This document shows, piece by piece, positions 1 through 8,520 of a stretch of DNA of 64,000 nucleotides. The position numbers and the translations under genes are program-made. Origin of the DNA: Psychroflexus halocasei (lineage in GTDB: Bacteria; Bacteroidota; Bacteroidia; Flavobacteriales; Flavobacteriaceae); the NCBI RefSeq assembly GCF_900107595.1, contig NZ_FNQF01000009.1:56598-120597 (forward strand). The letters run 5' to 3'. The notes beneath the pieces are model-generated. The model did not search any database. It was not told the origin of the DNA and saw only the letters and a program-made list of their open reading frames with translations. Numbering within the stretch: position 1 is the first letter of the stretch; each line of letters begins with the position of its first letter.

Positions 1-823
1 GATTATAATCTCTGCACATTGTGAAGATGAAGCTACAATTAAAGCAAATTTAGATAAAGCAATTGAAGAATTTGGTGAAGAAATCCCGATAGGCCAACAC
101 CCGAAGATCAGAAGTGCTGAAGCTTGTTATTTATCTTCTTCAAAAGCGATAAAACTCGCAGAGGAAACAGGGGCTCGATTACATGTTTTTCATTTATCAA
201 CAGCAAAAGAAATGCGTCTGTTTAACGGAAAGAAAAAACTCGAAAATAAAAAAATTACAGCTGAGGTATGTGTGCATCACTTGTGGTTTTCAGACGAGGA
301 TTATGACGAAAAAGGAACTTTAATAAAGTGGAATCCAGCTGTGAAATCAGCACAAGATCGTCAAGCACTTTTAGAGGCGCTTAAAAATAACAAAATCGAC
401 GTGATAGCTACTGATCATGCGCCTCATACTTTAGAAGAAAAACAAAATACTTATACAAAAGCACCAAGCGGCGGACCTTTAGTTCAGCATGCTTTACCAG
501 CTCTATTCGAATATTATCATCAAGGCGTTTTGAGTGTTGAGCAAATTGTGGAGAAAACATCTCATAACCCTGCAAAACTTTTTGATGTTGAAAAAAGAGG
601 CTTTATTAAGGAGGGTTATTTTGCTGATTTAGTGTTGGTCAATCTCAACTCGCCTTGGACAGTCAATCAATCTAATATTTTTTATAAATGTGGTTGGTCA
701 CCATTTTTTGGAAATACCTTTAAATCGAGAATTACGCATACTTTTGTTAACGGACATCTTGTTTATAACAACTTTAAGTTCAGTGAAGAAATGCCGGGAC
801 AGCCATTAAAATTTGACAGATGA
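1..823 (+). CDS. pyrC: Dihydroorotase, 5' end missing
   Basis: Cyclises carbamoyl aspartate to dihydroorotate, the third step of de novo pyrimidine synthesis, in the cytosol. The frame is open from base 2, so the true start lies left of the window; only about the C-terminal 273 residues are present. Early HCED and HLST motifs and a later ATDHAPHT motif are metal-binding and active-site segments of the amidohydrolase superfamily, and their arrangement matches class I dihydroorotases. The C-terminus holds the usual small beta-rich segment (ADLVLVNL). Its TGA overlaps the ATG of the next gene, so the two are probably co-transcribed. Allantoinase is the main alternative, but this neighbourhood is the usual flavobacterial pyrC context. 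Confidence 0.9.
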   Translation, partial: IIISAHCEDEATIKANLDKAIEEFGEEIPIGQHPKIRSAEACYLSSSKAIKLAEETGARLHVFHLSTAKEMRLFNGKKKLENKKITAEVCVHHLWFSDEDYDEKGTLIKWNPAVKSAQDRQALLEALKNNKIDVIATDHAPHTLEEKQNTYTKAPSGGPLVQHALPALFEYYHQGVLSVEQIVEKTSHNPAKLFDVEKRGFIKEGYFADLVLVNLNSPWTVNQSNIFYKCGWSPFFGNTFKSRITHTFVNGHLVYNNFKFSEEMPGQPLKFDR

Positions 824-1203
824 TAAAACGTCTTAGTTATATTTTTTTTATTCTAATCATGATGGTTTCATGTCAGGAAACTTATGAGGTATCTAAACCT
901 GATCAATTGATTGGTAAAGAGAAAATGATTGAGATTGTCACTGATATGATGATTCTTGATGCTGCAGATAATGTTTCTGATATTCCTTTGAAAAAAAACA
1001 ACATTAGCTCTTATCAATTAATTTCTGAAAAATATGGAATTGATAGTATTCAGTTGAAGCAAAATCTGAATTATTACAATACTCAATTTGATGAGAATTT
1101 AGAAATTTACAAGGAGGTGAAAGCAAATGTGGAAGCTAAGAGAAGCGCCTTAGATGAGCCGAAAGAAGATTCAGACTCAACCTCAGTAAAAACAATTAAG
1201 TAA
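820..1203 (+). CDS. Small lipoprotein, DUF4296 type
   Basis: A 127-residue exported protein of unknown function. It opens with a short hydrophobic signal ending in VSC, a lipoprotein cleavage site with the lipidated cysteine near residue 18. The mature part is helical and polar and contains the IVTDMMILDAA segment I associate with the DUF4296 family, which in flavobacteria often follows dihydroorotase. Its ATG overlaps the pyrC stop (ATGA), implying translational coupling. The tail is rich in Asp, Ser and Lys and probably disordered. Nothing in the sequence suggests an enzymatic role. Confidence 0.75.
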   Translation: MIKRLSYIFFILIMMVSCQETYEVSKPDQLIGKEKMIEIVTDMMILDAADNVSDIPLKKNNISSYQLISEKYGIDSIQLKQNLNYYNTQFDENLEIYKEVKANVEAKRSALDEPKEDSDSTSVKTIK

Positions 1204-1210
1204 AACAACT

Positions 1211-2224
1211 TTAAGATTCTTCTTCTTTATCGTGATATGCGATAAGTTTGATACTGTCTTCTATTGATCTAAATTCAAAATTTAATAGCTCTTTGATTTT
1301 TGAATTATCGTAAATTAATTTAGAATTCAGATTTTGTATTAAATTCAAGTTGATTTGTTTCTTGTAGCCAAACACAGAAATCATCGATTCTATCACCCAG
1401 AGAATATACATCAAAGTTTTGCTAAGCTTAATGCTAGGAGGTTTTGCACCATACGCATTAGCGATAAGCGTCATCACACGTTTAAAGTCTGTATTTTCGC
1501 TGACCAAGATAAAACGTTGTTGTTTAACCTCATGTTGTGTGAGTTGATACATGATTTCAACACAATCATAAACATCAACAAATCCCGTTTGTTTAGGAAT
1601 GTAAAAAGAAAAACCAGCTTTTGCCTTTTTGAGGATTAATCCGCTGCCTGACGCTTCAAAACCATCACCAAGCACAACACCAGGGTTCACAATAACTGCA
1701 TTTAAGCCTTCTTGCGTTGCTCTCCAAACCTCTCGCTCTGCACCATATTTTGCAATGGCATAAATGTTTGTTTTGTCTTGCTCAGAGATCGTGATTTTTT
1801 CGGTGATTCGGTCAGAAATTTCATCAGGACTCAGTGTCGCAATTGAGCTGACGTGACAAAGTTTTTCAACTCCGTAATCCAAAGCAAAATTGACAATGTT
1901 TTTAGTTCCCTCAATATGTAATCGTCTCATTTGTTTATAATCTGAAGGCGAATTGCTGATAAGCCCAGCGCAATGGTAAAGATGCTTAATTTGAGTTTTA
2001 AAAATCTCTTCTAATCTAGGAACATCTAAAATGTCCGCTTTTTCCCATTTGATGTTTTCAGAAATAGATTCTGAGGTAATTGCATCATATTTTAAAAGAA
2101 CATCAATACTGTGTTTTTTCTTTAGTTCACTCCTAAAAATAGCAATTGATCTTTCTTTTTGAAGAATTAATTTGGCTAATAGATGCGTGCCTAAAAAACC
2201 TGTTGCGCCTGTCACTAAATTCAT
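1211..2224 (-). CDS. NAD-dependent epimerase/dehydratase family protein
   Basis: A 337-residue extended short-chain dehydrogenase/reductase. The N-terminus has the Rossmann nucleotide-binding motif GATGFLG (residues 6-12). The central part has the catalytic serine segment (HVSSIATL) and the YAIAK form of the YxxxK active site. The fold predicts NAD(P)-dependent oxidoreduction or epimerisation of a sugar nucleotide, steroid-like or flavanol-like substrate; the substrate cannot be read from sequence. It runs convergent to the upstream lipoprotein with only 7 bases between the stops, and is divergent from tyrS with 68 bases between the starts. Confidence 0.8.
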   Translation of the reverse strand: MNLVTGATGFLGTHLLAKLILQKERSIAIFRSELKKKHSIDVLLKYDAITSESISENIKWEKADILDVPRLEEIFKTQIKHLYHCAGLISNSPSDYKQMRRLHIEGTKNIVNFALDYGVEKLCHVSSIATLSPDEISDRITEKITISEQDKTNIYAIAKYGAEREVWRATQEGLNAVIVNPGVVLGDGFEASGSGLILKKAKAGFSFYIPKQTGFVDVYDCVEIMYQLTQHEVKQQRFILVSENTDFKRVMTLIANAYGAKPPSIKLSKTLMYILWVIESMISVFGYKKQINLNLIQNLNSKLIYDNSKIKELLNFEFRSIEDSIKLIAYHDKEEES

Positions 2225-2267
2225 GCTGTAAATATACTCAGGTTATAGGAAAAAAGAAGCATTATAA

Positions 2268-2275
2268 TATCTTTG
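2268..2275 (+). promoter_or_regulatory. Promoter -7 box of tyrS
   Basis: The octamer TATCTTTG fits the Bacteroidetes TAnnTTTG box and lies 17 bases before the tyrS ATG. I find no good TTG at the usual -33 distance, so the assignment rests on the -7 box alone. Confidence 0.5.
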
Positions 2276-2292
2276 TACCAAATTATTAAAAG

Positions 2293-3588
2293 ATGAAAAA
2301 GGATTTTGTAAAAGAGGTCACCTGGAGAGGAATGGTACACGATGTCATGCCAGGTACACAAGAGCATTTGAATGAAGAGGTAAGAGCTGCATACGTTGGT
2401 ATTGACCCCACTGCAGATTCACTTCATGTTGGGCATTTGGTTGGTGTGATGTTGTTAAAACATTTTCAGTTGTCAGGTCATAAACCTGTTGCTTTAATTG
2501 GTGGTGCAACTGGAATGATAGGTGATCCGTCTGGGAAATCAGATGAAAGAAATCTACTAGATGAAGAAACGCTTGCAAAAAACCAAGCAGGCATTAAAAA
2601 ACAATTATCTAAGTTTTTAGATTTTGAAAGTGATGCTGAAAATGCTGCAATTTTGGTTAATAATTATGACTGGATGAAAGAATTTAGTTTCATTGATTTT
2701 ATTCGTGATGTTGGAAAACACATGACTGTCAATTATATGATGTCTAAAGACTCTGTCAAGAAAAGATTAGATGCATCATCTCAAGTCGGTCTGAGTTTTA
2801 CTGAATTTACTTATCAATTGGTTCAAGGCTATGATTTTTTACATTTATTTCGCCATCATTCATGCAGTTTGCAAATGGGTGGTAGTGACCAGTGGGGAAA
2901 TATCACAACCGGAACTGAGCTGATAAGAAGAGTTGACCAAGAAAAAGGTTATGCCTTGACTTGTCCTTTAATCACAAAAGCTGATGGAGCTAAATTCGGA
3001 AAAACAGCCTCTGGTAATATCTGGTTAGATCCTGAAAAAACATCTCCTTTTAAATTTTACCAATTCTGGTTAAATACAAGTGATGATGATGCAGAAAAGT
3101 TTATCAAGATTTTTACTTTTAGAGATCAAGAAGAGATTGAAGGCTTAATTGAAAAGCATAAAGCAGAACCTCACTTGAGAACTTTACAAAAAGTATTGGC
3201 TGAAGATTTAACAATCACGGTTCACAGTGAAGTTGAATTAGAAAAAGCCAAAAAGGCAACGCAAGTTCTTTTTGGTAAATCAACTTTTGATGATTTAGCG
3301 TCAATTGATGAACAAACTTTTTTGGATGTGTTTGATGGTGTGCCTCAAGCTGAAACTAGCTTAGAAGATTTTAATGATTTAGAAATTGTTGAGGTTTTAA
3401 CGACCTTGTCTGGGTTTATGAAATCAAAAGGAGAGGCGAGAAGAGCTTTAAAGCAAAACTCTATATCGGTGAATAAACAAAAAATTGATGCTGATAAAAA
3501 AATGAGTCCAGAGGACCTTATTAACAGTAAATATGTGCTAATAAGTAAAGGGAAGAAGCAGAATTATCTTTTAGTTGTAAGATCATAA
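2293..3588 (+). CDS. tyrS: Tyrosyl-tRNA synthetase
   Basis: Charges tRNA-Tyr with tyrosine in the cytosol. The 431-residue length is typical of the bacterial enzyme. The class I HIGH signature appears as HVGH (residues 45-48), the tyrosine pocket contains GGSDQWGN, and the KMSKS loop appears as KFGKT. The C-terminus carries an S4-like RNA-binding domain with the pattern [15 protein letters not shown]. The gene is monocistronic: it has its own -7 box upstream and is closed by a strong hairpin 17 bases after the stop. Confidence 0.97.
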   Translation: MKKDFVKEVTWRGMVHDVMPGTQEHLNEEVRAAYVGIDPTADSLHVGHLVGVMLLKHFQLSGHKPVALIGGATGMIGDPSGKSDERNLLDEETLAKNQAGIKKQLSKFLDFESDAENAAILVNNYDWMKEFSFIDFIRDVGKHMTVNYMMSKDSVKKRLDASSQVGLSFTEFTYQLVQGYDFLHLFRHHSCSLQMGGSDQWGNITTGTELIRRVDQEKGYALTCPLITKADGAKFGKTASGNIWLDPEKTSPFKFYQFWLNTSDDDAEKFIKIFTFRDQEEIEGLIEKHKAEPHLRTLQKVLAEDLTITVHSEVELEKAKKATQVLFGKSTFDDLASIDEQTFLDVFDGVPQAETSLEDFNDLEIVEVLTTLSGFMKSKGEARRALKQNSISVNKQKIDADKKMSPEDLINSKYVLISKGKKQNYLLVVRS

Positions 3589-3604
3589 AGGCTGTAAAAA
3601 TAAT

Positions 3605-3628
3605 AAAGCCCCGAAAATTCGGGGCTTT
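3605..3628 (+). terminator. Hairpin terminator after tyrS
   Basis: An 11-bp perfect inverted repeat (AAAGCCCCGAA and its complement) around a 2-base centre, 17 bases after the tyrS stop. The GC core flanked by A and T runs is typical of an intrinsic terminator. There is no long T-run beyond the stem, so termination relies on the TTT within the stem. Confidence 0.8.
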
Positions 3629-3737
3629 ACCTTAACTAACCAATCTATTATGAAAAAACTTCATCCTACCACAAACATAAAACAATTTTTCAATTAAAAA
3701 ATGATTTTCAAATAAAAATTATATTTTTATATAAAAG

Positions 3738-4718
3738 TCATAACGCCATAAGGTTACAGCCCCTAATATCACTATTGTCAAATCTTCCTATCACTTCAAA
3801 TTTACTTTTTGTTAATTTTCTTCCTAAATCTTGTGTTGCAATAAAGCTACATGAGTGTAAGTTTGCAAGATCAATAACATTAATACCCCCATTTTTATTT
3901 TCACCAATGAGCTGTAAAGGATCTTCAGTATCACGTATTAATACTTGCATTTGTTTTGGTAAATCGAAAACTCCATGGCCTTTGCTATAGGCTTGCGACA
4001 ATAGTTCTGTCATCCCATATTCGCTGTGTATTTTATCTGTATTGAAACTCTTTTTTAATAATTGATGTACTTCTTCACGAATCATTTCTTTGCGTCTGCC
4101 TTTCATGCCGCCTGTTTCCATGACAATAATGTTTTCAAGATCAACATGGTAATTTTCAGCAAGATCTAGCAAAGCAAAAGTGACACCGATTAATAAAACT
4201 TTCTTTTTCTTGATTTCGGGGTTTTCTAAAGTTTTGACGAGTTCGTCTAGGTTGTTTAAATAAAAGCCACTTTCACTGGATTGACTTCTTTTAATAAAGT
4301 CATTTGCCATGTGAACCAAGGATGAGTTATCTCTTTCTAAATAAGAAGGTAACAAAGCTAAAACCGTGAAATCTTCAACTGAACCATAAAACTTCTCAAA
4401 AGTGAGAAGACAGCTTTTTTCATATAAATCTGTATCAGCAACATAATGAATGCTTCTTTGCTGACCAGTTGTACCGCTACTCATAAATTGAATGTCAGCA
4501 TCACAGTTTTTATTTAAAACTTTATGAGATTTGAAAAACTCAATAGGCAAAAAAGGAATTTCTGCTGTTTTTTTTACCTCATCTGGATTGACCTTAAGCA
4601 AATCGCAATATTTCTGGTAAACCAAAGTATGCTCATATTGGTATCGAAAAACTTTTAAACAAGTTTTGATAAAATCTTCCTCAGATTGAATATTAAAGAT
4701 TTCTTCTTCAAGTTTCAT
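3738..4718 (-). CDS. LuxE-like acyl-protein synthetase
   Basis: A 326-residue member of the LuxE/acyl-protein synthetase branch of adenylate-forming enzymes, which activate a fatty or other carboxylic acid with ATP. The signature SSGTTGQQR is the phosphate-binding loop of this superfamily, and SEYGMTELLSQAY matches the later adenylation motif. LuxE proper feeds luciferase, but no lux genes are nearby, so the acid and acceptor are unknown. I start at the ATG at 4718; an in-frame GTG at 4745 falls inside the terminator hairpin of the upstream gene and is unlikely. It is the only gene between that terminator and the tyrS terminator. Confidence 0.75.
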   Translation of the reverse strand: MKLEEEIFNIQSEEDFIKTCLKVFRYQYEHTLVYQKYCDLLKVNPDEVKKTAEIPFLPIEFFKSHKVLNKNCDADIQFMSSGTTGQQRSIHYVADTDLYEKSCLLTFEKFYGSVEDFTVLALLPSYLERDNSSLVHMANDFIKRSQSSESGFYLNNLDELVKTLENPEIKKKKVLLIGVTFALLDLAENYHVDLENIIVMETGGMKGRRKEMIREEVHQLLKKSFNTDKIHSEYGMTELLSQAYSKGHGVFDLPKQMQVLIRDTEDPLQLIGENKNGGINVIDLANLHSCSFIATQDLGRKLTKSKFEVIGRFDNSDIRGCNLMAL

Positions 4719-4737
4719 AAAAATTGTTTCAGACAAA

Positions 4738-4763
4738 AAAAGCACCTCAACAGAGGTGCTTTT
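4738..4763 (-). terminator. Terminator of the T9SS protein gene
   Basis: An 11-bp stem (AAAAGCACCTC and its complement) with a 4-base loop. Read on the minus strand it is followed by a run of T, placed 25 bases after the stop of the secreted-protein gene and before the LuxE-like start. It therefore separates the two minus-strand genes. Confidence 0.8.
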
Positions 4764-4787
4764 GCAAATATATTTATTTTAAATTGA

Positions 4788-6443
4788 TTATCTAACAATC
4801 AATTTCTTTGTAATGCTATTTGACTCTTGAGTGATTTTAACTAAGTAAACTCCAGATTTTAAAGCTGAAATGTTCAAGCTTTCGTTAGAGTTCATTTCTT
4901 GAGAAATAACTGCTTTACCTAAAATATCATAAACTTCAACAGTAAAATCATCTGAATTTGAAGTGTTGATGTTTACATAAGTTCCTTGAGTAGGGTTAGG
5001 ATAAACGCTAAATTCAGTAGCGTCAAAAGATGTGTTTCCTAAAGTTGCATTGAAATCATCTAAGCTTCTTGGGAATAACTGACCATCTCCTCCAAATTCA
5101 GAAACAATACCTACAACATTGTTTAATTGAGTTGATGGAATTACTTCACCAATAAAATCAGCATTTTGAAATTGAGTTCTAAGAATAGTTGAGTTTGATC
5201 CATCGGTTAAAGTGTAGTTAGTTCCTGCAGCGAACATTGCAGTACCATCACCTTCAGTAATTGTTACATTTTCGATAGCAACAACTTCAGATTCGTAGTT
5301 ATTAAAGTTTGTAAGCAACTCATTAATCGTGATAATTTGTGGCACAATTTCGTTGTTATTAGAAGTTGCGACACCTGGATCTTCACTTGGGATGAATTGC
5401 ATGATACCGTTGTATTCAGATACAGAACCTGTGATCCCAGTGATACCATCTCCAATATTATAAGATGTTGTAATGTTTCCAGCAGGATCATCAATTAATA
5501 TAGCAGCAGTAGCATCTTCAATATACTTTTGACCTCTAAAGTTTTGTTGGAAAGTCAATATAGCCTCGCTTGATAAAGTGAATAGGCTTCCATCTTGAGC
5601 GCTAGCTCTTAAAGCTGCGATATCAGAAACAGTACTTGTAGAAACAACATTAAAGTTAACTTCAGCAGTTACAGCAGGAGATAAAGGTTGGTCGCTTTGA
5701 TCAAGCAATTCCATGCTAACACTGTGTGCACCTTCACTTAAACCAACTAGGCTAATAGGAGTTGAATCATATTGAGCAATTGGTGTACCACCATCAACAG
5801 TGTAAGAGATATAGCCATCACCAGTTCCATTTCCTAAAGCGAAGTTTTGAACGCTAAATTCAACGTCAACGTCACCAGAAGAAATGTTTTGACCTTCAGC
5901 AGGTGTTAAAATTGCTAATGCAGGACCAGATAATGCTTCAACTTTAAAGTTGTCAATGTAAAATAAGGAACCATCAACCCAGTCATCAGCGATATCATAA
6001 AAACGAATACCAAATTCTTGAGAACCATCTGCTGTTGGCGTGTATTCAAAAGAAATTGTTTGCCATTGGTTAATAACAGCAGGATCAGAATATTGGCTTG
6101 GTTCATAACCAGTAGCGTTAAAGACTCTAACTCTTGCTTGGCTGTTAGTTGCGTAAACATCTAGACTTACCTTATAAGTTGTTCCGCTAACTAAACTCAC
6201 TGACTGTCTGATGTCAGTATTTCCTTGATCCTGAGTAAGTAAATTAACACTTGCAGATGAGTTACCTTCTGAAACAAAAGCTGCATCAGTGTTTTCTGTC
6301 AAGTCAGTTGTTGAAAAATCAATAACTGGCCATCCGTCAGGTGCACCTGATGTCCAATCTTCAAAGCTACCGTTGGTTGCCAAGTTTTGACCAACCATCG
6401 CAAAGCTAAAAAGCAAAGCAAATAATAAAGTAATTTTTTTCAT
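4788..6443 (-). CDS. Secreted protein with T9SS sorting domain
   Basis: A 551-residue exported protein of unknown ligand. A signal peptide (MKKITLLFALLFSFAMVGQ) is followed by a beta-rich domain resembling a carbohydrate-binding module (NGSFEDWTSGAPDGWP, about 20-165), an Ig-like segment (about 165-265), then a domain built like those grouped as DUF5689 or OB-fold nuclease partners (about 265-470). It ends in a C-terminal sorting domain (SVYPNPTQGTYVNI to ITKKLIVR). That tail directs export through the type IX system to the cell surface. I chose the ATG at 6443 because the signal peptide begins there; the upstream in-frame ATG at 6470 overlaps the likely promoter box. Confidence 0.85.
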   Translation of the reverse strand: MKKITLLFALLFSFAMVGQNLATNGSFEDWTSGAPDGWPVIDFSTTDLTENTDAAFVSEGNSSASVNLLTQDQGNTDIRQSVSLVSGTTYKVSLDVYATNSQARVRVFNATGYEPSQYSDPAVINQWQTISFEYTPTADGSQEFGIRFYDIADDWVDGSLFYIDNFKVEALSGPALAILTPAEGQNISSGDVDVEFSVQNFALGNGTGDGYISYTVDGGTPIAQYDSTPISLVGLSEGAHSVSMELLDQSDQPLSPAVTAEVNFNVVSTSTVSDIAALRASAQDGSLFTLSSEAILTFQQNFRGQKYIEDATAAILIDDPAGNITTSYNIGDGITGITGSVSEYNGIMQFIPSEDPGVATSNNNEIVPQIITINELLTNFNNYESEVVAIENVTITEGDGTAMFAAGTNYTLTDGSNSTILRTQFQNADFIGEVIPSTQLNNVVGIVSEFGGDGQLFPRSLDDFNATLGNTSFDATEFSVYPNPTQGTYVNINTSNSDDFTVEVYDILGKAVISQEMNSNESLNISALKSGVYLVKITQESNSITKKLIVR

Positions 6444-6467
6444 AATGTTTGTTTTTAATTTTCGCTT

Positions 6468-6475
6468 CAAATATA
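6468..6475 (-). promoter_or_regulatory. Promoter -7 box of the T9SS protein gene
   Basis: On the minus strand this reads TATATTTG, an exact TAnnTTTG box, giving a leader of roughly 20 bases before the ATG at 6443. No clear TTG is seen at -33. Confidence 0.5.
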
Positions 6476-6525
6476 GGCTTTTTTAAGCTATTTGTCATTC
6501 ATAAGTTAATAGACTTAACGATTTG

Positions 6526-6539
6526 ATGATATAAGTCAT
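6526..6539. promoter_or_regulatory. Possible Crp/FNR-type operator
   Basis: ATGA-N6-TCAT is a 14-base inverted repeat with the TGA-N6-TCA geometry of Crp/FNR-family sites. It lies in the 344-base gap (6444-6787) between the divergent T9SS gene and the response regulator. The rest of that gap is AT-rich and holds only the promoter boxes listed separately. A second site of the same geometry is at 12734. Confidence 0.3.
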
Positions 6540-6746
6540 GATTATCATTTTTAAAATATGGATTTGATAAAGGAAAAATTAATAGTATTTTTATTTGATA
6601 ATAAAAACTAAAAGAGTTAATGAACATTATCAATTATTGAAAATGCAAACTGCTCTTTTTGGTATAATATTTTTTAGTTATTAAAGGTTAACTAAAGTTT
6701 ACTAAAAAACTCCTTATCATAATTATTTATTAATTTAGGTGTCTGA

Positions 6747-6764
6747 TATATTTGTCTAAATTTG
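6747..6764 (+). promoter_or_regulatory. Two overlapping -7 boxes before the response regulator
   Basis: TATATTTG (6747-6754) and TAAATTTG (6757-6764) both fit TAnnTTTG exactly and lie 10 bases apart. Either would start transcription shortly upstream of the ATG at 6788. They also argue against the in-frame TTG at 6752 as the start codon. Confidence 0.5.
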
Positions 6765-6787
6765 TATCAGAAATATTTAAAATCTTT

Positions 6788-7474
6788 ATGGAAAAATCAG
6801 AGATTACAATTTTAATTGCAGATGACGATCCGGATATTTTAGAAATATTAAGTTATAATCTTAAACAAGAAGGTTACAAGGTTGTAAAAGCTGAAAATGG
6901 CGCTAAGGCTGTTAAGAAAGCCAAGAAGAAAAAGCCTGAACTCATCATCTTAGACGTGATGATGCCTGAAATGGATGGAGTTGAAGCCTGTGAGAAAATT
7001 AGAGAGATTAAAGGTTTAGAAAATACCGTCATTACATTTTTAACAGCAAGAGCAGAAGATTACTCTCATGTTGCAGGTTACGATGCTGGAGCTGATGACT
7101 ATATTACCAAGCCTATTAAGCCTAAAGTATTGATGAGCAAAATCAAAGCTTTGCTGCGTCGTTTTAGAACTGAAGGACCTGAAGAATTAAATATTTACAG
7201 CGTTGGCGATATGACTGTTAATCGAGATGAATATAAAGTCACTAAAGCTGATCAAGAATTTTCGCTCCCACGAAAAGAATTTGAGCTTCTCGCTTTGCTA
7301 TCTTCTCAACCTGAAAAGGTTTTCAAACGTGAAGATATCCTCAATACAGTTTGGGGGGATGAAGTGATTGTGGGCGGCCGTACAATTGATGTTCACATTA
7401 GAAAACTGCGTGAGAAAATTGGTAACGATAGATTTAAGACCGTTAAAGGCGTTGGTTATAAATTTGTTGTTTAA
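6788..7474 (+). CDS. OmpR/PhoB-type response regulator
   Basis: A 228-residue two-component transcription factor. The receiver domain (about 5-120) has the acidic pocket DDD (12-14), the phospho-acceptor Asp56 in LILDVMMP, Thr86 and Lys108. The C-terminal winged-helix domain (about 130-226) has the usual LPRKEFELLALL and GGRTIDVHIRKLR segments. I start at the ATG at 6788 because the strongest promoter boxes cover the upstream TTG. The stop overlaps the kinase start (TAATG), so the kinase next door is its cognate partner. The regulon cannot be deduced. Confidence 0.92.
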   Translation: MEKSEITILIADDDPDILEILSYNLKQEGYKVVKAENGAKAVKKAKKKKPELIILDVMMPEMDGVEACEKIREIKGLENTVITFLTARAEDYSHVAGYDAGADDYITKPIKPKVLMSKIKALLRRFRTEGPEELNIYSVGDMTVNRDEYKVTKADQEFSLPRKEFELLALLSSQPEKVFKREDILNTVWGDEVIVGGRTIDVHIRKLREKIGNDRFKTVKGVGYKFVV

Positions 7475-8520
7475 TGTCTATTAAATATAAACGCTCATAT
7501 AAATTTGCTTTTTTCACTTCGACTTATATCACATTATTTCTAAGTGCACTTATTCTTGTTTACCAGTATTATTTTTTTGAAGTCTTATGGCTTTCTATCT
7601 TGATATTTGCACTGCTTTGTTATATCTTTTCTTTTTTTATTATACAATTACGTATAGAGTATTTTATATACAAACGTGTTAAATCTGTTTATGATAGCGT
7701 TGCATTGTTAGATGCCGAGTCTTTGAGTTCTCAACGATTAACTTCAGATATGAAAACTTTAACTGCAGAAGTTGAGCGATTTGCCAAACATAAAAGATTA
7801 GAAATAGAGACTCTAAAAGGTCGTGACAGTTACCGAAAAGAATTTATGGGTAATGTAGCTCATGAGCTTAAAACGCCACTGTTTACAGTGCAAGGTTATA
7901 TCTTGACTTTGCTTGATGGCGCTTCTAATGATGAAAAAGTTAGAGATAAATACTTGGCAAGAGCTAGTAAAGGTGTTGATCGTTTGATATACATCGTGAA
8001 AGATCTAGATATGATTACCAAATTAGAAACAGGTGATCTTAATCTTTTTCAAGAGAAATTTGATATCAATGAACTTTTGGATGGCGTGCATGATTTGTTG
8101 GAAATGAAAGCTGCCAAAAAAGAAATAAGTATCAGTATCCACTCTTATGCAAAACCAATTTTTGTTAAAGCTGATAAAGAACGTATGCAGCAGGTTTTAG
8201 CAAATTTAGTAGTTAACTCAATTAAGTATGGTAAAAAGGGAGGGATTGTTAAAATGGTCGTTGAAGACATTTCTTCTCATAAAATAAAAGTAAGCGTTAG
8301 CGATAATGGAGAAGGTGTTAAGGCTCAAAATATTCCTCGACTTTTTGAACGCTTTTACAGAGTTGACAAAAGTGGATCACGTAAAGAAGGCGGTTCGGGT
8401 TTAGGTTTGTCTATTGTTAAACATATTGTTGAAGCGCATCAAGAAAAAGTGAAAGTCGATAGTGAATATGGTGTTGGTAGTGAATTCTCATTTACTCTAA
8501 CGAAGTATCAGGAAGAATGA
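7474..8520 (+). CDS. Membrane sensor histidine kinase
   Basis: A 348-residue kinase that should phosphorylate the adjacent response regulator. Two transmembrane helices (about 12-31 and 37-58) with almost no periplasmic loop are followed by a short linker, a HisKA domain with His130 in NVAHELKTPL, and an HATPase domain with N, G1 (DNGEGV), F (RLFERFYR) and G2 (GGSGLGLSIV) boxes. The near absence of an extracytoplasmic sensor suggests it reads a membrane or cytosolic signal, perhaps in a PhoR-like way. Its 3' end overlaps the convergent glycosyltransferase gene by 29 bases. Confidence 0.9.
   Translation: MSIKYKRSYKFAFFTSTYITLFLSALILVYQYYFFEVLWLSILIFALLCYIFSFFIIQLRIEYFIYKRVKSVYDSVALLDAESLSSQRLTSDMKTLTAEVERFAKHKRLEIETLKGRDSYRKEFMGNVAHELKTPLFTVQGYILTLLDGASNDEKVRDKYLARASKGVDRLIYIVKDLDMITKLETGDLNLFQEKFDINELLDGVHDLLEMKAAKKEISISIHSYAKPIFVKADKERMQQVLANLVVNSIKYGKKGGIVKMVVEDISSHKIKVSVSDNGEGVKAQNIPRLFERFYRVDKSGSRKEGGSGLGLSIVKHIVEAHQEKVKVDSEYGVGSEFSFTLTKYQEE

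Noticed and set aside
4719..4745. GTG start for the LuxE-like gene
   Set aside because: It lies inside the terminator hairpin of the upstream gene; the ATG at 4718 gives a normal N-terminus.
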